Positions 62,861 through 64,000 of a DNA stretch of 64,000 bases are shown here, in pieces. Each line of letters begins with the position of its first letter. The first letter of the stretch is position 1. A model generated the notes under the pieces. It had not been told where the DNA came from, made no database searches, and worked only from the letters and a program-made list of their open reading frames with translations. The stretch is from Caulobacter sp. BK020 (lineage in GTDB: Bacteria > Pseudomonadota > Alphaproteobacteria > Caulobacterales > Caulobacteraceae): assembly GCF_004342605.1 (NCBI RefSeq), contig NZ_SLZL01000008.1:1-64000 (forward strand). The letters run 5' to 3'. The position numbers were made by a program, and so were the translations under genes.

Positions 62861-64000
62861 ATGACCGATTGGGACTCCCTGGACGACGGCAAGTATCGTG
62901 ACGAGGCGGCGGTGATCGCCGATCTGCTGGCCGCCCAGCCCCTGAGCGCGGAGGATCGCGCCGCCGTCCGCGCCGAGGCCGAGGCCCTGGTCCGCGGCGC
63001 CCGGCGCAGCGTCCGCAAGCAGGGCGTGGTCGAAAGCTTCCTGCAGGAGTTCAGCCTCGGCACCCGCGAGGGCCTGGCCCTGATGTGCCTGGCCGAGGCC
63101 CTGCTGCGCACCCCCGACGACGACACCCGCGACCGGCTGATCGCCGAGAAGATCGGCTCGGCCGACTGGGCCAGCCACCTGGGCGGCAGCGACAGCCTGT
63201 TCGTCAACGCCTCGACCTGGGGCCTGATGCTGACCGGCAAGATCGTCGAGCCCGACGACCAGGCTCAGCGGGATCTGCCCGCGTTTATCAAAAAGATCGC
63301 CGGCCGCCTGGGCGAGCCGGTGATCCGCGCCGCCGTCGGCCAGGCCATCCGGATCATGGGCGAGCAGTTCGTGCTAGGCCGCACCATCGAGGCGGCCATC
63401 AAGCGCGCCGCCGGCGACGGCGACATCTGCAGCTTCGACATGCTGGGCGAAGGCGCCCGCACCGCCGCCGACGCCGCCCGCTACGAGAAGGCCTATGCCG
63501 ACGCCATCGAAACGGTCGGCAAGCTGTCCAACCGCGCCGGCCCCGAAGCCGGCCACGGCGTGTCGGTCAAGCTGTCGGCCCTGACCCCGCGCTACGAGGC
63601 CACGCAGGAAGCCCGCGTCTGGGATGAGCTCTATCCGCGCATCCTGCGCCTGGCCAGGATCGCCGCCCGGCACGACCTGAACTTCACCATCGACGCCGAA
63701 GAAGCCGATCGCCTGGCGCTGTCGCTGAAGCTGCTGGACCGCCTGTGCCGCGAGCCCGAACTGGGCGACTGGACCGGCCTGGGCCTGGCCGTCCAGGCCT
63801 ACCAGAAGCGCTGTCCCGAGGTGATCGCACGGCTGACGGCCCTGTCGAAGGAGACCCGCCGCCGCCTGATGGTCCGCCTGGTCAAGGGCGCCTACTGGGA
63901 CAGCGAGATCAAGCGCGCCCAGGTGGCGGGCCGTCCGGACTATCCGGTCTATACGACCAAGCCGGCCACCGACCTGTCGTACCTGGTCTGCGCCAAGGCC
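62861..64000 (+). CDS. PutA, proline dehydrogenase/P5C dehydrogenase (partial, N-terminal 380 codons)
   Basis: Runs off the window end. MTDWDSLDDGKYRDEAAVIADLLAAQPLS opens it without the ribbon-helix-helix repressor domain of E. coli PutA, so it is the short form (usually about 1000-1050 aa). The arm domain is followed by the proline dehydrogenase barrel: QFVLGRTIEAAIKRA, SFDMLGEGARTAADAARYEKAYADAIE, VSVKLSALTPRYE, LNFTIDAEEADRLALSLKLLDRL, GLAVQAYQKRCPEVI and RLMVRLVKGAYWDSEIKRAQ, which carry FAD and proline contacts. It oxidises proline to glutamate in two steps at the inner membrane. GAGGCGACC precedes ATG 62861. Its divergent Lrp-type neighbour is the likely regulator. Confidence 0.95.
   Translation, partial: MTDWDSLDDGKYRDEAAVIADLLAAQPLSAEDRAAVRAEAEALVRGARRSVRKQGVVESFLQEFSLGTREGLALMCLAEALLRTPDDDTRDRLIAEKIGSADWASHLGGSDSLFVNASTWGLMLTGKIVEPDDQAQRDLPAFIKKIAGRLGEPVIRAAVGQAIRIMGEQFVLGRTIEAAIKRAAGDGDICSFDMLGEGARTAADAARYEKAYADAIETVGKLSNRAGPEAGHGVSVKLSALTPRYEATQEARVWDELYPRILRLARIAARHDLNFTIDAEEADRLALSLKLLDRLCREPELGDWTGLGLAVQAYQKRCPEVIARLTALSKETRRRLMVRLVKGAYWDSEIKRAQVAGRPDYPVYTTKPATDLSYLVCAKA

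Overview
This 64-kb window comes from a high-GC alphaproteobacterium, almost certainly a Caulobacter (or a very close relative). The evidence is the Weimberg-type D-xylose genes xylX, xylB, xylC and xylD, which read like the C. crescentus proteins almost throughout, a perfect TGTTAGCGCTAACA xylose operator, NodT-type efflux lipoproteins, a TTAA-N7-TTAA CtrA box, an HWE histidine kinase and many intergenic inverted-repeat pairs. No rRNA, tRNA, CRISPR array, phage or insertion sequence was recognised.

Layout. 0.1-7.3 kb: a TetR repressor divergent from a complete tripartite RND efflux operon. 7.6-11.6 kb: a small unknown protein, an OmpR/CreB-like two-component pair and an AraC regulator. 11.6-12 kb: a gene-free stretch ending in a strong intrinsic terminator (possible small RNA). 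12-15.6 kb: a secreted unknown and a type I secretion pair (ABC plus HlyD) without substrate or outer-membrane partner. 15.7-19.4 kb: sugar dehydrogenase, GH3 glucosidase and a small unknown. 19.5-24.9 kb: MpaB-like oxygenase with acyl-CoA ligase, a helical unknown, an Ala-rich lipoprotein and an HWE kinase. 25.0-28.3 kb: rutB-rutC-rutD-rutA pyrimidine degradation. 28.3-33.1 kb: toxin-antitoxin pair, FKBP isomerase, M61 peptidase, a two-gene TIR-like module and a CtrA-boxed response regulator. 33.2-38.1 kb: PepSY/DUF2271/DUF4198/ApbE/flavoreductase cluster behind a Fur-like box. 38.2-41.4 kb: MobA, an exported unknown, a LacI regulator, a zinc-ribbon protein and DUF427. 41.5-52.8 kb: xylose region (xylX-B-C-D, TonB receptor, sugar porter, DUF6289, GH43). 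52.9-60.4 kb: YceI lipoprotein, then TetR divergent from a second RND operon resembling acrAB2-nodT. 60.4-64 kb: lipocalin-like protein, CGNR regulator, Lrp regulator and the start of putA.

How the genes fit together. The carbohydrate genes form a plant-polysaccharide route: a TonB receptor and a sugar porter for uptake, GH43 and GH3 enzymes to release sugars, sugar 1-dehydrogenases, and the xyl enzymes carrying D-xylose toward 2-oxoglutarate semialdehyde. The last enzyme, xylA, is missing from the operon. Operator-like sites lie before xylX, in the receptor/porter intergenic region and, in weaker form, before GH43. The two RND pumps have the same design of repressor, palindromic operator and three-gene operon. 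The rut genes and putA serve nitrogen scavenging.

The most interesting unexplained structures are in intergenic DNA: two clusters of tandem hairpins whose loops nearly all carry C-rich CUCCCCC-type motifs (60.44-60.55 kb and 62.51-62.67 kb), and at least six sequence classes of paired inverted repeats between genes, two of which supply the C-terminal codons of neighbouring proteins. All calls rest on reading the sequence; no database search was run.
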